Assembly: GCA_039583875.1 (NCBI GenBank)
Contig: CM077159.1
Span: forward strand, 99,685,707-99,749,706
Length of the DNA: 64,000 nucleotides
Direction of reading: 5' to 3'
From: Platanthera guangdongensis
Taxonomy: Eukaryota; Streptophyta; Magnoliopsida; Asparagales; Orchidaceae
Shown: piece after piece, positions 20,205 through 32,476 of the stretch
Numbering within the stretch: the first letter of the stretch is position 1
How the letters are laid out: each line of letters opens with the position of its first letter
Notes under the pieces: model-generated
Database searches by the model: none
What the model saw: the letters and a program-made list of their open reading frames with translations, nothing else
Told to the model about the DNA's origin: nothing
Program-made: the position numbers and the translations under genes

Positions 20205-21146
20205 TTATTTCTTGTCCCTTTTGTCCTTGTTTTTGTTTTCTGGACAGTCAAGTACAATGTGCCCTGGTTTCCTGCAACCAAAGCAGACAATTTCCTTATT
20301 ATTAGACTTATCATACCTTGGCTTATAATGCTCCTTGTATGATCTCTTTCTGAAGTCCTTTCTGGCCATCTTGTAGAATCTTTTGGCCAACAGACTGAGC
20401 AGTTCATCATTGCCTGTGACTTTGTCTTCAGGCTGATCTTCAGTTGCTTTGAAGGCTATTGTCTTCTCTTTTCTTGTGGCTGGTGAGGCAGCCTTCTGTT
20501 CTTCTTCTCTATTCTTAATGAGTACCTCATAAGATTTGAGCTTACCCAATAGAGCTTCTGTGGTGATCTCATTCAAACTTCTGGCATCCTTGATTGGCCA
20601 GATTCTTGAATCCCAAGTGCTAGGGAAGCACATTAGAATTTTATCATTAAGTTCAGTCAGTGATATCTCCTTATCCAAGGTCCTGAGTTCACTGACTATC
20701 AGACTAAGTCTATTGTACATATCTCCAACTGATTCAGCTTCTCCCTTCTTGAAATTCTCATATTGAGATATGAGGTGGGATCTCCTGTCCTTTCTCTCAT
20801 CAGCTGAACCTGAGACTATTTCAGAGAGTTTATCCCAGATTTCCTTTGCTGAATTGCATTCAGCCACCTTTTTAAAGATGTCATCAGGCATGGTCTGGGC
20901 TAGGATGTTTATAGCCTTGGCATCAACTATCTTCCACTTCTTGATATCAGCATCTCTTCCTGATGGAGGTAGAACAGCATTTGTACTTGAGTTCTCTGGA
21001 GGTCTTGGATAAACTGTCAAAACAGAATTAAAAATATCCTCGTCAATAGAATTCATGTATAATCTAATCCTTGCTTTCCAAAGTGCAAACTTGGATAGAT
21101 TGCACACTGGAGGTCTGGTGCTAGCATAATCTTTGTTTTGGGCCAT
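20205..21146 (-). pseudogene. Element A Gag N-terminal part with zinc knuckle
   Basis: The frame starts MAQNKDYASTRPPVCNLSKF. It carries the UBN2-type Gag body (ALWKARIRLYMNSID, EIWDKLSEIVSG, YNRLSLIVSELRTLD) and a CCHC knuckle CFGCRKPGHIVLDC near 20250-20290. An upstream in-frame Met exists at 21161. The start at 21146 is preferred because the related gag at 30156 begins at the matching position. Gag forms the particle and binds RNA. Confidence 0.85.
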
Positions 21147-21259
21147 GATTTGTGAAAACAAAATCTAATAATAAACTCAAAAGAAAACAGATTTAACTAG
21201 GAATCTTTGGGTTCAGGTGTTAGCCTGTGCAACCACCAAGGTGTGGTATGTTTAACCAA

Positions 21260-21275
21260 CCTGGCTCTGATACCA
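21260..21275 (-). other. Element A primer-binding site
   Basis: On the minus strand, TGGTATCAGAGCCAGG stands two bases after the end of the 5' LTR. It is complementary to the 3' end of initiator Met tRNA. Confidence 0.92.
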
Positions 21276-21277
21276 AT

Positions 21278-22810
21278 TGAAAGTGCAGCTAGATCTGATA
21301 TACTCTAGAGGGGGGGTGAATAGAGTATATGGTGCTTGAAAACTTTTTACAACAATTGTTGTAATCTGAGTGAACAGGGAAGCAACTATTAAATCTAATC
21401 ACAAAATAACCTACAACAGAAATTAATCACAGATCTAAACTAATCACAAAACAATCACAGCCAGAAATAAAAGATAAAGATAAGCAAGCCAGAAGACACA
21501 AGGAGCTATAGTGGTTCCCCTAAACTTGGGTACATCCACTCTTCTACCACCCTAGGTAGGAATCCACTGCAGGATGAGTTGATCCGGTGTCCTAGGCACC
21601 AATGAGCTTTTAATAAGGTGCTCAAAAACCAAATCAGATTTTTTGATCAGGTGTCTTGCCACCAATGAGCTTTTGACAAGGTGCTCAAAAATCATGCTCA
21701 AACTTTTGAAGGGAGTTTGATAAACCCTTTACAGAGATGGGAATAAGAGAGTTATGAAAGTCTTCTCTTTCTCAAATCAGCTGAGAAGACTATGTGGATT
21801 TGATGTTGTCAAAGCTCCCCCTGAGTCCTTGAGATGTTCAGGAAATGAAGCTTTGCTGTAGGGTGATAGGCCTTGAGAAGTTGATCTCCAGCAAATGATG
21901 ATTTCAGCAACAACTGAAATGTTAGGTGTCTGGAGTCTTGAAAGATGTTGGCCTTGAACACTTGAGACAAGAGAGATCAGAAGATTTCAGAAGGTTTGAT
22001 CTCCTTGGATGTGTGTTCTTGAGAGAATTCTTTGAGACAGAGAATATTTTGTTCTTTTTCTTCTTGTCTGTGTTCTTGAGTGTGATAGAGAGATTCAAAA
22101 ATCTTGTATTTTATTCTCTGGTCCTGAATAGAAAATCATCCTCTGTCAAGAATAGCCGTTGGCCTGTCATTAATTGCATTCTTAATTGCAATTGTCTTCT
22201 GGAGGAAAGTCCAAAGAAACATTCCTTGATAATCCCTTGAAACTTGGTCCGGAAATAAATGAGAACGGCTAGAAAATCTTCTGAATTAATTGCTGAATAA
22301 CTCCTTAACTGATCTGAATTTGAATCTTGAAAAATCCTTTAACTCATCAGAAAATCGTCGAACTGAGCTCTGCTATCGTCGAACTGAGCTCAGTGATTTG
22401 GACTTATACAGCAATAAAAATCGTCGATCTGAGCTCAAAGATCGTCGAACTGAGCTCAGAGATAGAGATCCAATACTGAGTCAAGATCGTCGAACTGAGC
22501 TCGCAGATCGTCGAATAGAGTTTGACGATTTGTTGAAGTTGAGCTCAGCGATCGTCGAATGAAGTTCGATGATCTGTCGAAGTTGAGCTAGACGATCGTC
22601 GATTGGAGTTCGACGAATCGTCGTGCTGAGCTCGACGATATGACTTAGTCTCAAACTGAAAATCCTTGGTCTTGAGGGCAGCTTCCAAACCTAGACTTCT
22701 AACCCTTAGACTCAATTCTAATTGACCTTTAGATCTATACAGGAGGTCAAAAATAGGTTTCCTAGAGACATAGTGATCCTAACCCAAATTAGTAATAGGG
22801 TGTTCCAACA
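21278..22810 (-). repeat. Element A 5' LTR
   Basis: 1533 bp, partner of 3064-4603. The palindrome array is at about 22353-22640. It is followed on the plus strand by the second CTCCT duplication. Confidence 0.92.
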
Positions 22811-23665
22811 CTCCTCCTCCCCTTCCTTTCCTCCCTCACAAATCCGACCACCATAATTCCTCCCTAGCCGCCGGCCTCCTCCACCATCACCAAACCCGAG
22901 CACCCTTCAACTCCCCTCCCAAGATTCGGCCACCACTCAAGCAGACCCCCACTTCCACACCCCAAACCGAACCACCACCCTCTCCCTTATCCAAAGCCCG
23001 ACCTCCATCAAGAGCCCCCAAATCATCCCCTTCCCATAGTAAAATCGACCAAGATCAAAGGTGTTTTCTCCCTTTGTGGTTTTCCTCCATCCCGGTGTGA
23101 AGCAAAGGAAGCGGACAAGTTTCTCTCCATCCGGCGACACTCTGGCGGAGTCGTGGAAGAACGATCCTTGAAGGTGAACCGGAATCATCTATTCCGATTG
23201 GGTAACGAGATCTTCTACCTCTTGTTTTTTTCTTATCTCTTTAGATTTTTATTTGGTGGAATACCTTTGTGTTACTTTGGAATCATTTTTTCATTTGTGG
23301 TTTATATTTCCGATCGCATGCGTTGTTCTTTCTAGTTGTTTAGTTTTCCGAGAGGTTTGGCGAGCCTCGCTTTCATTTTGTTGGGGGAGATCTACCATTT
23401 CCGAACCAAACCTTTCGGTAGATCTCTTTTGGTACAACCATCGCTCGGTTGGACCCAAGATTGGTCCTTTTAGCTCGAGAGAACATCGGCCTCTAGTCAT
23501 TTGTTCGATCTTTAATCGGCGTGGCTACCGTACGTTAGCGGTAGTTGATAACGTTGTTCGTGGGTGTGCTGCGTTTTGTTATTGTGTGAGCGTAATAGTG
23601 GAAATAGAGAGGCGTACGTGTTACTCCCTTTGCCGTTATAGCGTCAAACACCGTAGCCTACATCA
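22811..23665 (+). mobile_element. Gypsy element G 3' LTR, right part
   Basis: This continues the CT-rich LTR interrupted at 3063. It ends GTAGCCTACATCA at 23665, a CA terminus. The last 330 bp are alignable to 32500-32785, including 'gggtgtgctgcgtttt' and 'cgtagcctRcatca'. No primer site follows, as expected for a 3' LTR. It abuts a minus-strand gag that was probably its insertion target. Confidence 0.75.
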
Positions 23666-24726
23666 CTGGGTTGCTCTTTTCGCCTCGGATGTATGAGTTG
23701 GCTAAGACAATCAACACTTGGTATGTTCTTGGAGCACGGACATTGGCTTCAAACTTGAGAGGCCTTTCACGAAGACTGTGAATAAGAGCCACTCGGTACA
23801 TTTCTTGATCTGCAATCTCGATGTCCAAAATCTCTCTTTGGAATCGATCGACGAATTGAGATAAAGTTTCATTTCCACGCTGCTTGATCTCAAAGAGGGC
23901 TTCAGGACCTTCCTTTCTATTGGTTGAGGTAGAGAACCTGAGCAAGAACTCCCTTCGCAGATCAGCAAAGGAAGTGATGGAGTGAGAGCGAAGACCATAG
24001 AACCAGTCCCTCACTTGCCCATCAAAAGTTGTCACAAGGAGCTTGCACTTGGTTGCATCTAAAAGGGTTTTAAGAGCAACGGCTGACTCAAAAGCTTGCA
24101 GATGCTTCACTGGATCAGTCTCTCCGGTGTAGATTGGCAACTGCGACTCTCTGAAGTTTGCTGGAGTTGGTTCATGGCGAACATTCTCTGTGAATGGTGA
24201 ATGTTCTTCTTGTTCTCCTACAGCATAAGGAAAAAAGGAGCATAAGCTGCAGCTGCAAAAGAAGCAGGAGGATAAAAAGGAAAAGTTGTTGCAGGAGGAG
24301 AAGAGGCAGGAGCTGAAGGGTAGGGACGACTTCCCTGAAAATTGAGAAATCTAGCAGGACTTCCCCGGGCTGATTCCCGGAAGAAGTTTTTGCGAGCAGC
24401 AAATTATTCATCTTGAGGTCGCAGGGGGGCTGCAGGACCTTGCGGGAAGGTTGCTGTGAAAGGAGGAGGATAGACTGGCGGGCAAGCTGGAGGATAAGCT
24501 TGCTGATGATCCAATGTTGGTGTTGGGTTGATTGGCGCAGCTGGAGCAGCTGGAGCAGCTGGAGCTATTGCTGGTTGAGAGTCTAGTCGTTCCGTGATCA
24601 TAGCGAGTATTTGGTTGATTTCCTGGAACTACTGAGCATTCTCACGGCGCGATTGCTCAAAGGCCTCCCAGAGAGGATCATCTCTAGGACTTGGTGCAAG
24701 GTTCTCAGCTGGTTGGTGGTCTGTCA
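23666..24726 (-). pseudogene. Ty3-gypsy Gag fragment (Tat/Ogre-like style)
   Basis: The frame starts ATG at 24726. It has two in-frame stops (near 24630 and 24405), an Ala/Pro-rich N-terminal part, then a Retrotrans_gag core from about 24140. That core reads YTGETDPVKHLQAFESAV, RDWFYGLRSHSITSF, LLRFSTS and ETLSQFVDRFQREIL. The core order fits plant gypsy capsid proteins. It is cut off at 23666 by the end of the G LTR, and the rest of the element is missing. The adjacent LTR at 24773-26550 has the right orientation to be its 5' LTR. Confidence 0.8.
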
Positions 24727-24772
24727 TAGCTAACTGTCGCTATTCACCGTCTGTTCGGATCTAAAGGTCGCG

Positions 24773-26550
24773 TGTTAACTGTTGATGCACGAAAATGGCA
24801 CCGGGCAGCTAAGATGGAGGGGGTGTTCGATCTCACAAGCTAGGAGAGGAAGTGGAAGGAAGGTTGCGGGGGAAGAGGGATGAAGGAAGCTTCTGAGTGC
24901 TCGAGAGTGGAGCAAGCTCTTGTCAAGGAGGTTGCGGGGATAGAGGAGAGGGCGCTGAGAGCAGCCGGGAAGGTTGATGAGATAAGGAGGTTGATCAGGA
25001 GTTGTCAAACAGACGGTTAATATGACGGTTGTGCTTGCAGGTTGGTTGCCGAGGGAGCTGAGCTGAGCTAGGAAGAAGGGAGAAAGAAGGGGTCGCTAGC
25101 AGCGGTAACAACAGACTTCGCCCGCCGCGGCTTAAACGCCACTCTTGCGACGAGCTTTCCTTTTATTAATAGCGAGAGTTACAACTTGCTAATACACCGT
25201 TACAACAAAGCAATAAAGGGTACAAGAAGGAAGCTGGCGGCTAAGGAAGAAGAATGCCAGAGGAGGCTGCGCGGACTGAAGAGCGAAGCTGACAGGCCGC
25301 GCGGTTAAGGGAAATGGGAGACCGCGCGGACTGGAGAACCAGAGGCTGACAGGACGTGTGACTAAAGGCGCAGAGACGGATGCAGACTGAGAAACGGAGT
25401 CCGTAGAAGGGCTTGCTGGCTGACTTCGGGCGTGAGCCCCTTGGCGATGATGAGACCTCCCCCACATGAGAGGCATGGGGGGCTATTTATAGGCCCGAGG
25501 AGGTAACGGCTTGAGGTGACGTTACCCCCGGTGAGACGGTAACTTTAGCGAGTTGGAGACGGAGTCCGCCGAATCCACAATAGGCCGCGCGGACTGGGAC
25601 TTGGTACTAAAGCCGGTGCTGCTGACGGCAAAATGAGAGACTTAGTGGCGGACTGCGATGCGGGTTCGCGGATTCCGTCACTGCTGAGCTGGGACTGTCC
25701 GCCTACTGCTGGGGTGGCGGATGCTGGAGGACAAGCGGCGGACTGCAAGGATAATCTGCTGAGTCCGCCGCTGCTGAACTGAGCGAGTTGCAAGGGGTGC
25801 GAGTAGGAGAGTGCCCGCTGAGTCCGGCGAGTCCGCACAAGGTTATGCGGACTGGGACTACCTTCTAAAGGATCTGATGCCTGGCGGGCTGGAGAGAGTC
25901 TGCCACTACAGACTGAGTCCGTACCAAGACTGCGGACTGAGGAGGGGTTGACCCTGCTGCTACTGGCTGAGCCTGTGAAAGGCCTGCGGACTGAGGAGGA
26001 AGCTGGTACTGCTGTCGAGAAGCTGGTGCTGACCAAGGAAAGGGCGGACTACATAGAGAGTCTGCCAAGTCCACGTCTGCTGCGAAGCTGAGTCCACTTA
26101 CGTTGCAAATGGAGAGCCTGGTTGTTGAGGCTGTTGGGGTTTAGCGGTGAAGGCGGACTGGAAGTCTTGATCGCACTTCGAGTCTACCCAGCTCGCAAGG
26201 AACTTGGACGTTGCTGCTGGTCTTGTCGGATAGCCGGAGTTGGCGGCCTGGGGCAGGTAGGTAGTTGAGTCCGGCAGAGAGAGTCCTGCGGAGACAACCT
26301 TGCAGTTAAGATGAAAAGGGGGGCGGCCTGCAGAGGCGGACTGCGGAAGCAGTCCGCGGACCCTGCCGACCAAGGGAAGGCGCGCAGCCTGGGGGTCAGA
26401 CTGCTGAGACCGCGCAAGCCGCGCGGCCTGAGCAGACAGAGAATTCTGTCCGCCCTCCCTAGGGAATCACGGCCTCCAGGAGGAACCCGGGGCAGGCCGC
26501 GACGAGCGAGCTTGCTCCCTTGGGAAGGATTGCCGATTTCGTGGTTAACA
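24773..26550 (-). repeat. GC-rich gypsy LTR, minus strand (5' LTR of the gag fragment)
   Basis: The ends form a short terminal inverted repeat, TGTTAAC...GTTAACA. A minus-strand TATA box CTATAAATAG lies at about 25483-25492. The sequence is rich in GCGGACT, GTCCGC and CGCGCGGA words. I could not identify a convincing primer site between it and the gag ATG, so the inner boundary is less sure than the outer one. Confidence 0.65.
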
Positions 26551-26944
26551 TATATGATTTTCATTTTTATTCTTAAATTACAGTAAAACATAGTGTCGTA
26601 TTTTTATTATCTTTTAAATTTGATATATTTTCATAATAAAATTTTAATAATAAAATATTACTAATTACAAGGAAAAGCTCTATGTCACAAAAAACTTTCA
26701 TGGTGTGATTACAATTGCAACTTATTATAAGGCTTTTCTATTTGTAATATAAAATTAGTCTTGTTAAAAATGCTTGTATTTATAGTAATGAATTATTTGT
26801 AATTGTAACCAAATGTAAAATGCTTGTTCCAAAAAAGTACTCTTTTGTAATGATAGAAAAATCGTGTTACAAAATATAGCTATTAGTAACACATTATGTT
26901 ATAGTTATATTTTATTCCTCGTTAAAGGTGCAATTTATTATTGT
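26551..26944. other. AT-rich non-coding stretch, origin unknown
   Basis: About 390 bp of AT-rich sequence has no ORF. It contains GTTAC/GTAAC words, including the inverted pair GTGTTAC...GTAACAC near 26864-26893. It could be a remnant of a DNA transposon end, but no terminal repeat or TSD was found. Confidence 0.4.
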
Positions 26945-28557
26945 GTAAAGACCCTATTGCTCAAAGACAAAGTCTCTTACCTCAGATCTACAAGGGATCC
27001 TACAACTCAAATCTTAAGGAGATCCTACAGTTTTCAATAACTTTTGTTACAAAACTTTCTATAGACTCAATTAGTTATTTTTGATAACAATGGTGTTTTC
27101 TTGAAGCTTGTTGAGGATTTCTTCTTCACTGATCTTCCATCAGAGGATTTTGAGAGAAATCTTTTTCAGTGAAAGTAATGTGCTCTGTGATTCTGGAAGA
27201 CCTTCTTCTTACTAATATATGATAGACTTGAATCAACTTTAGGAACTTGAATCGATTGCAATACTTGAGAAGAAAATGATTTCCTTTTTAATTTTTCCTT
27301 CTCAAAAACTTGAGCTTAAGGATGCAGAAAATCTGGTTAACGTCCACTTTGTTTTATATGCACAAGATTCCTAATGGTTGAATCTCAGGGAAGCTTTTAT
27401 AGAAATTTTTTAGCATAAAGGACGGAACTGATTACCCTTTTCATGGTGGAATTAATTGACTTCACGCCAAAACATCATTTAATTTGAATTCAGGCATCTT
27501 GCATTGTTTGATTTGACATCCGGTCGAATTTTGTTCTTGTTCAGTCGAATTTCTCATTTAAGAGTTCTTCTGCTCGAATGATAAACTTTAAGTCAAAGTT
27601 GACTATTTATTCTTCTAGATAGTGGAATCTCGTCGAATCTACTTTACATTTAGTCGAATACTTTGACTTCACTTCGATATTTTGCTTTATACATATTCAT
27701 CCATATGCTTATAGTCGAATTCGTATTCAAGTCTTCTTTCGGTCAAACTTAAACAGAGAAGTTTTTCATGTAAACCTTCCTTCTTTAAGTCAAATACAGA
27801 GCATCCGGTTGAATCTGAACTTAGAACATTTTTATATTTAACTCTTCTTTCTCCCTGTATAGTCGAAATGATTTAGTCGAGATACTAGATGTTCAGTTAG
27901 CTTACCCCAAACATTCTTCATTCAAAACTTTGATACAGATTTGATCTTCAAGAAACTTTTGATTGAATTGCTTTGAGATATATGAACGATCGCGTAGATG
28001 ATCTAGATGAATATTTACATCTATTTTATTTATATCTATCATCAACATGAATTATCTTGATTCCTCTATACAAATACTTTGACATTTAACTAAATATTCG
28101 CAGTCTTTGTATTCTAAGTTCATTAGCCCATGCCATCTTGATGGTTCATCAAGAACATCTTGATATCTTATCGAATCTGTACTTTGAATGAATTTTTGTA
28201 TTAATGATACTTCTACATAAATGCAATTGACTCTTCTGCACAAATTTCCTGATTTCTAGTCAAATCTATACTTAGTCATTCCTCTGAAATCCTTCACCCG
28301 ATTATTCTAGATCATTACATCGATTTGACTATATAGAATTAGTGACTTAACAGACCTCTTATATCCTTGTTGATATGTGCACAATTCAGCTTGATAGTTC
28401 TACACATCCTATTTGATCATCTATTAATTCGACTTGATGTCTATTCGAATTTTGACGTAGTTAAATTTCTTTCTTTTAACATTTTGCTTCTTTGTATTAT
28501 AGAACCTTTTAGAATTTGTTTATTTTGCTCTTACAGAGTAAGTATCATGCCCAACGT
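26945..28557 (-). mobile_element. Sirevirus-type LTR E, truncated
   Basis: Its layout matches the B LTR on the minus strand. 'Cctacaactca' and 'agatctacaaggGATCC' blocks (26975-27030) come first. A TATA box TATAAAAG follows on the minus strand near 27393-27402. Then comes a U3 with many GTCGAAT words (27530-27900 and on). The right end may be the GCCCAAC at 28550. About 500 bp of the U5 side are missing at 26945. Confidence 0.6.
27519..27900 (-). repeat. GTCGAAT word array in LTR E
   Basis: About a dozen copies of (A/G)GTCGAAT and close variants (GTTGAAT, CTCGAAT, GTCAAA) are dispersed over 380 bp upstream of the TATA box. Confidence 0.65.
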
Positions 28558-28653
28558 AGTCTAGAACTTAGGTCGATATGGTGTCTTGCATAATGAGAGA
28601 TTATTTTGGTAAGACTATGTCTGATGACATTAAGTTTATCCCTATATTGGCTT

Positions 28654-30029
28654 TGTTGGGAAAACCCTTATGATTTATCTTAACAAATTACTTTAAGCGA
28701 TTTTACATCGTAGGTTTTTTACCCATGATGTACAGTAAGGATAATTTGGTCTTAGAAGTCCCAGGTTGTCATTGGTACGAAGAATATAAGAAAGGCATAC
28801 TGAATTTAAGAGGAAAGTCATAGATTGCCAACATATGTCGAGTAGAAGTCGGCGTAACTTCGACTAGAAGTCGACGCAACTTCGACTGGAATACGACGTT
28901 ACTTTGAATTGAAGTAACAACAATTAAATTTGATATGTCAAAGACATTTAAAAGATTATATCTATGTATTCTTTGACATGATGTTGACGAAACGTCGACT
29001 ACAAAGTTAATCTTACAGATAATCAGAGTTCAATCTTGCTTCTATTAGAACTCGACGTTACGTCGACTATATTTCTTAACAGAATTCATTTTGAGGTTTC
29101 AATCAGAATCAATTCAGGAAGGGGTTTGCATAAAAGAATCTTGGAGACCTTAGAAGATGTCGACTTATATATATATATATATGAGATACAACAGAGAATC
29201 AAGAATGAGGAATTATTATTGAATTCATACATCAATCTCCAACTATATTTCAATATAAGATCAAGAAATTCAAATCAGATCATGATAAATTAATTTCGAC
29301 AAAGGAAGTTTGGAAGATCATCATCTGCAATTGAATTTCTTCCATCAATCAGTCGGTTGTTAGATTATTACTGAATCTGAAAAAGAGAATTACTACTTCT
29401 TCTTCTCAAGAGGAAACTGCATTAGATTCAGAGAAGATTTAAGGATAATTTGGAAATAGGGCATGTAATCTTTGTGATTTTCATATTCAAAGATTCATCA
29501 GAAGTTCCAAATATCATCATAGCTAGTCCTCAGAAATGTTCTAAGAGGACTCAACAAGAAGATTAACTTTATCACAAATCTTCTTTAATTTTCTTATTAC
29601 ACTTTGAGAAAATAGTTTTGAGCATCCTTCTTCAAAGGATTCAGTGAGAGGTTCTGAGAGTCTCGTTGAGAAAAGACTCAGATTATATTGGTTCAAGATC
29701 TTCTTATCAAAAGGTCTGGTGTTAGTTCTAAGAGTCTCCTTATCAAAAGACTCAAACACTGTGATAGTGGAATCCTACCAAAGGGGGTAGAAGAGTGGAT
29801 GTACCCATATTTAAGGGAACCACTATAATCTTTGTGTCTTCTATTTTTTTGCATTTGTTTTTAATTCTATGTTGTGATTTTGTTTACCTACACATATTTC
29901 TAGTTGACTGCTGATGTATATGCAAATTCTGTGAAATTATTTTAGTATTTGAAACAAAATTTTGTTTTCTATTCACCCCCCTCCTCTAGAGAAAACTCTG
30001 TGGAATTTAGCAACTGATCTCCCATTTCA
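28654..30029 (+). mobile_element. Sirevirus-type LTR C (5' LTR)
   Basis: The LTR runs TGTTGGGAAAACCC to CCCATTTCA, 1376 bp. Words of the form AAGTCGACG/ACGTCGAC (28835-29060) precede a long TATATA run at 29165-29185. A primer site and gag follow. The 'agaagagtggatgtaccca' block at about 29785 is shared with the A, B and 1-523 LTRs. Confidence 0.82.
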
Positions 30030-30031
30030 AT

Positions 30032-30047
30032 TGGTATCTGAGAGAGG
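30032..30047 (+). other. Primer-binding site of element C
   Basis: TGGTATCTGAGAGAGG lies two bases after the LTR end. It is a variant of the initiator-Met-tRNA site. Confidence 0.8.
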
Positions 30048-30155
30048 TTGATCATTAATAGATTAATCTAGAGGAGATTTATCAATAAAAGGTTAACACC
30101 TTGATCAAAAGATCATTTTAGTTGCATCAGTATATTTTCATATATATTTTAAAAA

Positions 30156-30301
30156 ATGTCTTCAAATGCATTCAAAGGATTTGCATCTACTAGGTCACCG
30201 GTTTGTAATCTTGAATAGTTTACACTCTGGAAAACCAGAATTAGATTATACATGAACTTTATTGATATGGGTACATTTGAATCAATTTTGAAAGGACCAA
30301 T
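30156..30301 (+). pseudogene. Element C Gag, N-terminal 48 codons
   Basis: It starts MSSNAFKGFASTRSPVCNLE, then a stop at 30216-30218, then TLWKTRIRLYMNFID. This matches the start of the element A Gag (ASTRPPVCNLSKF, LWKARIRLYMNSID). It is cut at 30301 by LTR D, so the rest of element C is missing. Confidence 0.82.
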
Positions 30302-31890
30302 TGAAAGATAGGGGATAGATCTGATTTACTCTAGGGGGGAGGAAGGTGAATAGAGTAATGAAAACTTTGGGCTGATTTAGAATTTATCAGAGTGAAATAG
30401 GTGATATCAATAGTAGTAACAGAAAATGGAAACAGTCTAAGCTAATCTATCACAGCACAGCAAGGACAAAAAGAAATGATCACACACAGACAACACAAGA
30501 ATTTTATAGTGGTTCCCCAAACTGGGTACATCCACTCTTCTACCACCCTACTAGGAATCCACTATCAAGTTTTTGATCAGGTGATTGGCACCACAAGATC
30601 TATTTATAGGGAGATCTCACAACACTTTAGGCTTTTGATCAGGTGCCCAAAAAACAAGAATAAACTTTTGAAGGGAGTTAATAAACCCTTTTACAGGAGG
30701 ATGAGAGAGTTAATGGTGTCTTCTCTTTTCTCTATACAATAGAGAAGACTTGTGGATTTCTGTTGTCAAAGCTCCTTCTGAAATAATGAATGGTTCAGAA
30801 AGCTTGGAGCCTTGCTCAGGGTGTAGGTCTTTATCCTTTTCTTGAAGAGATCCAGGAACTTTCTGACTGATTCAATGTTGTTGTCCTTGAATATTCTTAG
30901 AGTAGAAGTAGAAGAAGATTCTTGATATTTGATGGTTGTTCTTCTTCAGTCTTCAGAAAGAACAAGGGGAAAACATAATGTTTTAAGCACAGAGAAGAAG
31001 CATATGTTCTTCTGTATATTTCTGTATCTCTTCTCTGTATCACACATGCATGCTCTATCGTCTGAAAGAAAATTCTCTTTTATATTCTGCTTTCAAATTC
31101 TCCTTTTGAATTTTGAATCACAAGCATTAATTACTGACTAATTCTGGAGAATGAAACAGATGGAAAATTTGACTCTTAAAGAGTTTCCCCAACTATCCCA
31201 ATAAAATAAGCAAGTAATTAACCCTGATGAAGACCATAATTAATGATGCCAATAACAGCTACATTCTTGAGAATATAAGCATTAATTACTCAGAGAAATA
31301 CTGCTAAATAATATAAGAAATTAGGGACAGAAATAAGGAAACATTCTAAGTCTGGCTCTGGACAGAATTAGTCGAGCACTGAACAGAATTCGTGAACTGG
31401 AGTTCCAAGTTCGTCGTGTTGATAATTCCTGTTCGTCAACCTGAGCTCAGCGACCTGCATTATGGAAATAACTTGCCAAATCTGCACTCTAAGTTCGTCG
31501 AGCAGAGAATCTGTCTTCGCCGAGCTGAGTTCAGAAAACATAATTTGAAAAGAATCTGTCAAAACTGAACTCCAGATTTCATCGAGCAGAGAATCTGTCT
31601 TACCTGAGCTCGAATATCGTCGAGCTAAACTCAGAGAAATAACTCTGAGTTCGTCGATCTGCGATCGACGATCGTCGAGTTGAGTTCGAAGAATTTCGAA
31701 CTGATAATTTTGAACTCTGAATTCTTCTAAATCTAAGTCTACCGAAGTCCTCTACAGGCTGGTCCATGAAGGTTGAACCTAATGACTATCCTAAACTCTA
31801 GAACTCATAGACTTGACCCTGGTTGTACAATGTGGATCAAACTCATCCTAGTTAGTGAACCTAGCCCAAATTCAAACTAGAGATCCAACA
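30302..31890 (-). mobile_element. Sirevirus-type LTR D (3' LTR)
   Basis: On the minus strand it runs TGTTGGATCTCTAG to CTTTCA, 1589 bp. It is similar in layout to the A LTR. A TATA box AATATAAAAGAG lies at 31077-31088. A TCGTCGA array lies at 31369-31690, diverged from that of A. A polypurine tract follows at 31891, so this is the 3' LTR of a minus-strand element whose right half is missing. Confidence 0.82.
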
Positions 31891-32051
31891 ATCTCCCCCT
31901 ATTTGGGTGAGGTCACTAATACAAACAAAAGAAAACAATCACAAAGCAGAATAAATTATATCTGACAGAAAATAAAACATCCAACAGATATGTACACAGG
32001 TGTTTCATGATTAACAAATATAGTTCAGAAAATAAAAACTAAACACAATAG
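31891..32051 (-). other. Polypurine tract and 3' spacer of element D
   Basis: On the minus strand, AAATAGGGGGAGAT precedes the LTR. The next 150 bp are AT-rich and non-coding, as in element A. Confidence 0.7.
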
Positions 32052-32476
32052 TTATCTATTCTTCTTTGGCTTCTCTTTGTCAGCTTTGTCAGAATTTTCA
32101 GAGGGCTGTCTGAATATAATCTCTCTCTTTGGATTTGCAGCTTCTCTTTTTGACATTGTCATGGCTGATGCTCCAATTATATTGCATGAGGTGTACCTTG
32201 GAACTAATGCTTCAGGATGTAGACTCATATAGTCATCTACATTGAAAAATTTATTAGCTTTAACATACCTCTTGAGCACTTCTTTTCTGTAAGATGATAT
32301 TGTGGAGTACTGTGATGGATCTTTTCCTTCTGCTTTAGCTTTGTTGATCATAGAAAGTCCAACTAGCTCTTGAAACCTGGCCATTTTTGCAGTTGTTTCC
32401 GGTTCTGGATGTACAAAAGGGATAGGTGGAGATTCTGGCCTTTTAGGACTAGTGCCCTTCTTTGAATTATTAGGAG
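32052..32476 (-). pseudogene. Element D post-pol ORF, C-terminal part
   Basis: An open frame of 110 residues (32052-32384) contains ARFQELVGL, YRKEVLKRYVKANKFF, YMSLHPEALVP and a basic Lys-rich tail. It aligns with the C-terminus of the element A post-pol ORF (RKKELERYG, KFFDSDRYMELHPEAVVP). The frame continues weakly upstream to about 32476, where a gypsy LTR end cuts it. The shared block defines a conserved C-terminal module. The function is unknown. Confidence 0.75.

Larger units (their letters stand above)
3064..22810 (-). mobile_element. Element A: full-length, decayed Sirevirus-like Ty1-copia element carrying nested element N
   Basis: Reading on the minus strand, the order is: 5' LTR (21278-22810), primer site (21260-21275), gag with zinc knuckle and coiled-coil part, protease, integrase, RT, RNase H (to 15967), a spacer with palindromes, a long post-pol ORF, polypurine tract (4604-4617) and 3' LTR (3064-4603). 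The order PR-IN-RT-RH is that of copia. Sirevirus affinity rests on the long gag, the long ORF after pol, palindrome-rich LTRs and the large size (about 12.2 kb without N). The LTRs differ at about 34 positions by eye (about 2.2%), so the insertion is not very recent. Pol carries a nonsense codon and several frameshifts, so this copy is inactive. Confidence 0.9.

Noticed and set aside
21260..21275. tRNA gene hit from TGGTATCAGAGC
   Set aside because: This is the retrotransposon primer-binding site. No cloverleaf surrounds it, and the same holds for the other primer sites in the window.
26864..26893. GTGTTAC...GTAACAC as the end of a CACTA or Mutator transposon
   Set aside because: No matching partner end, no TSD and no transposase were found.
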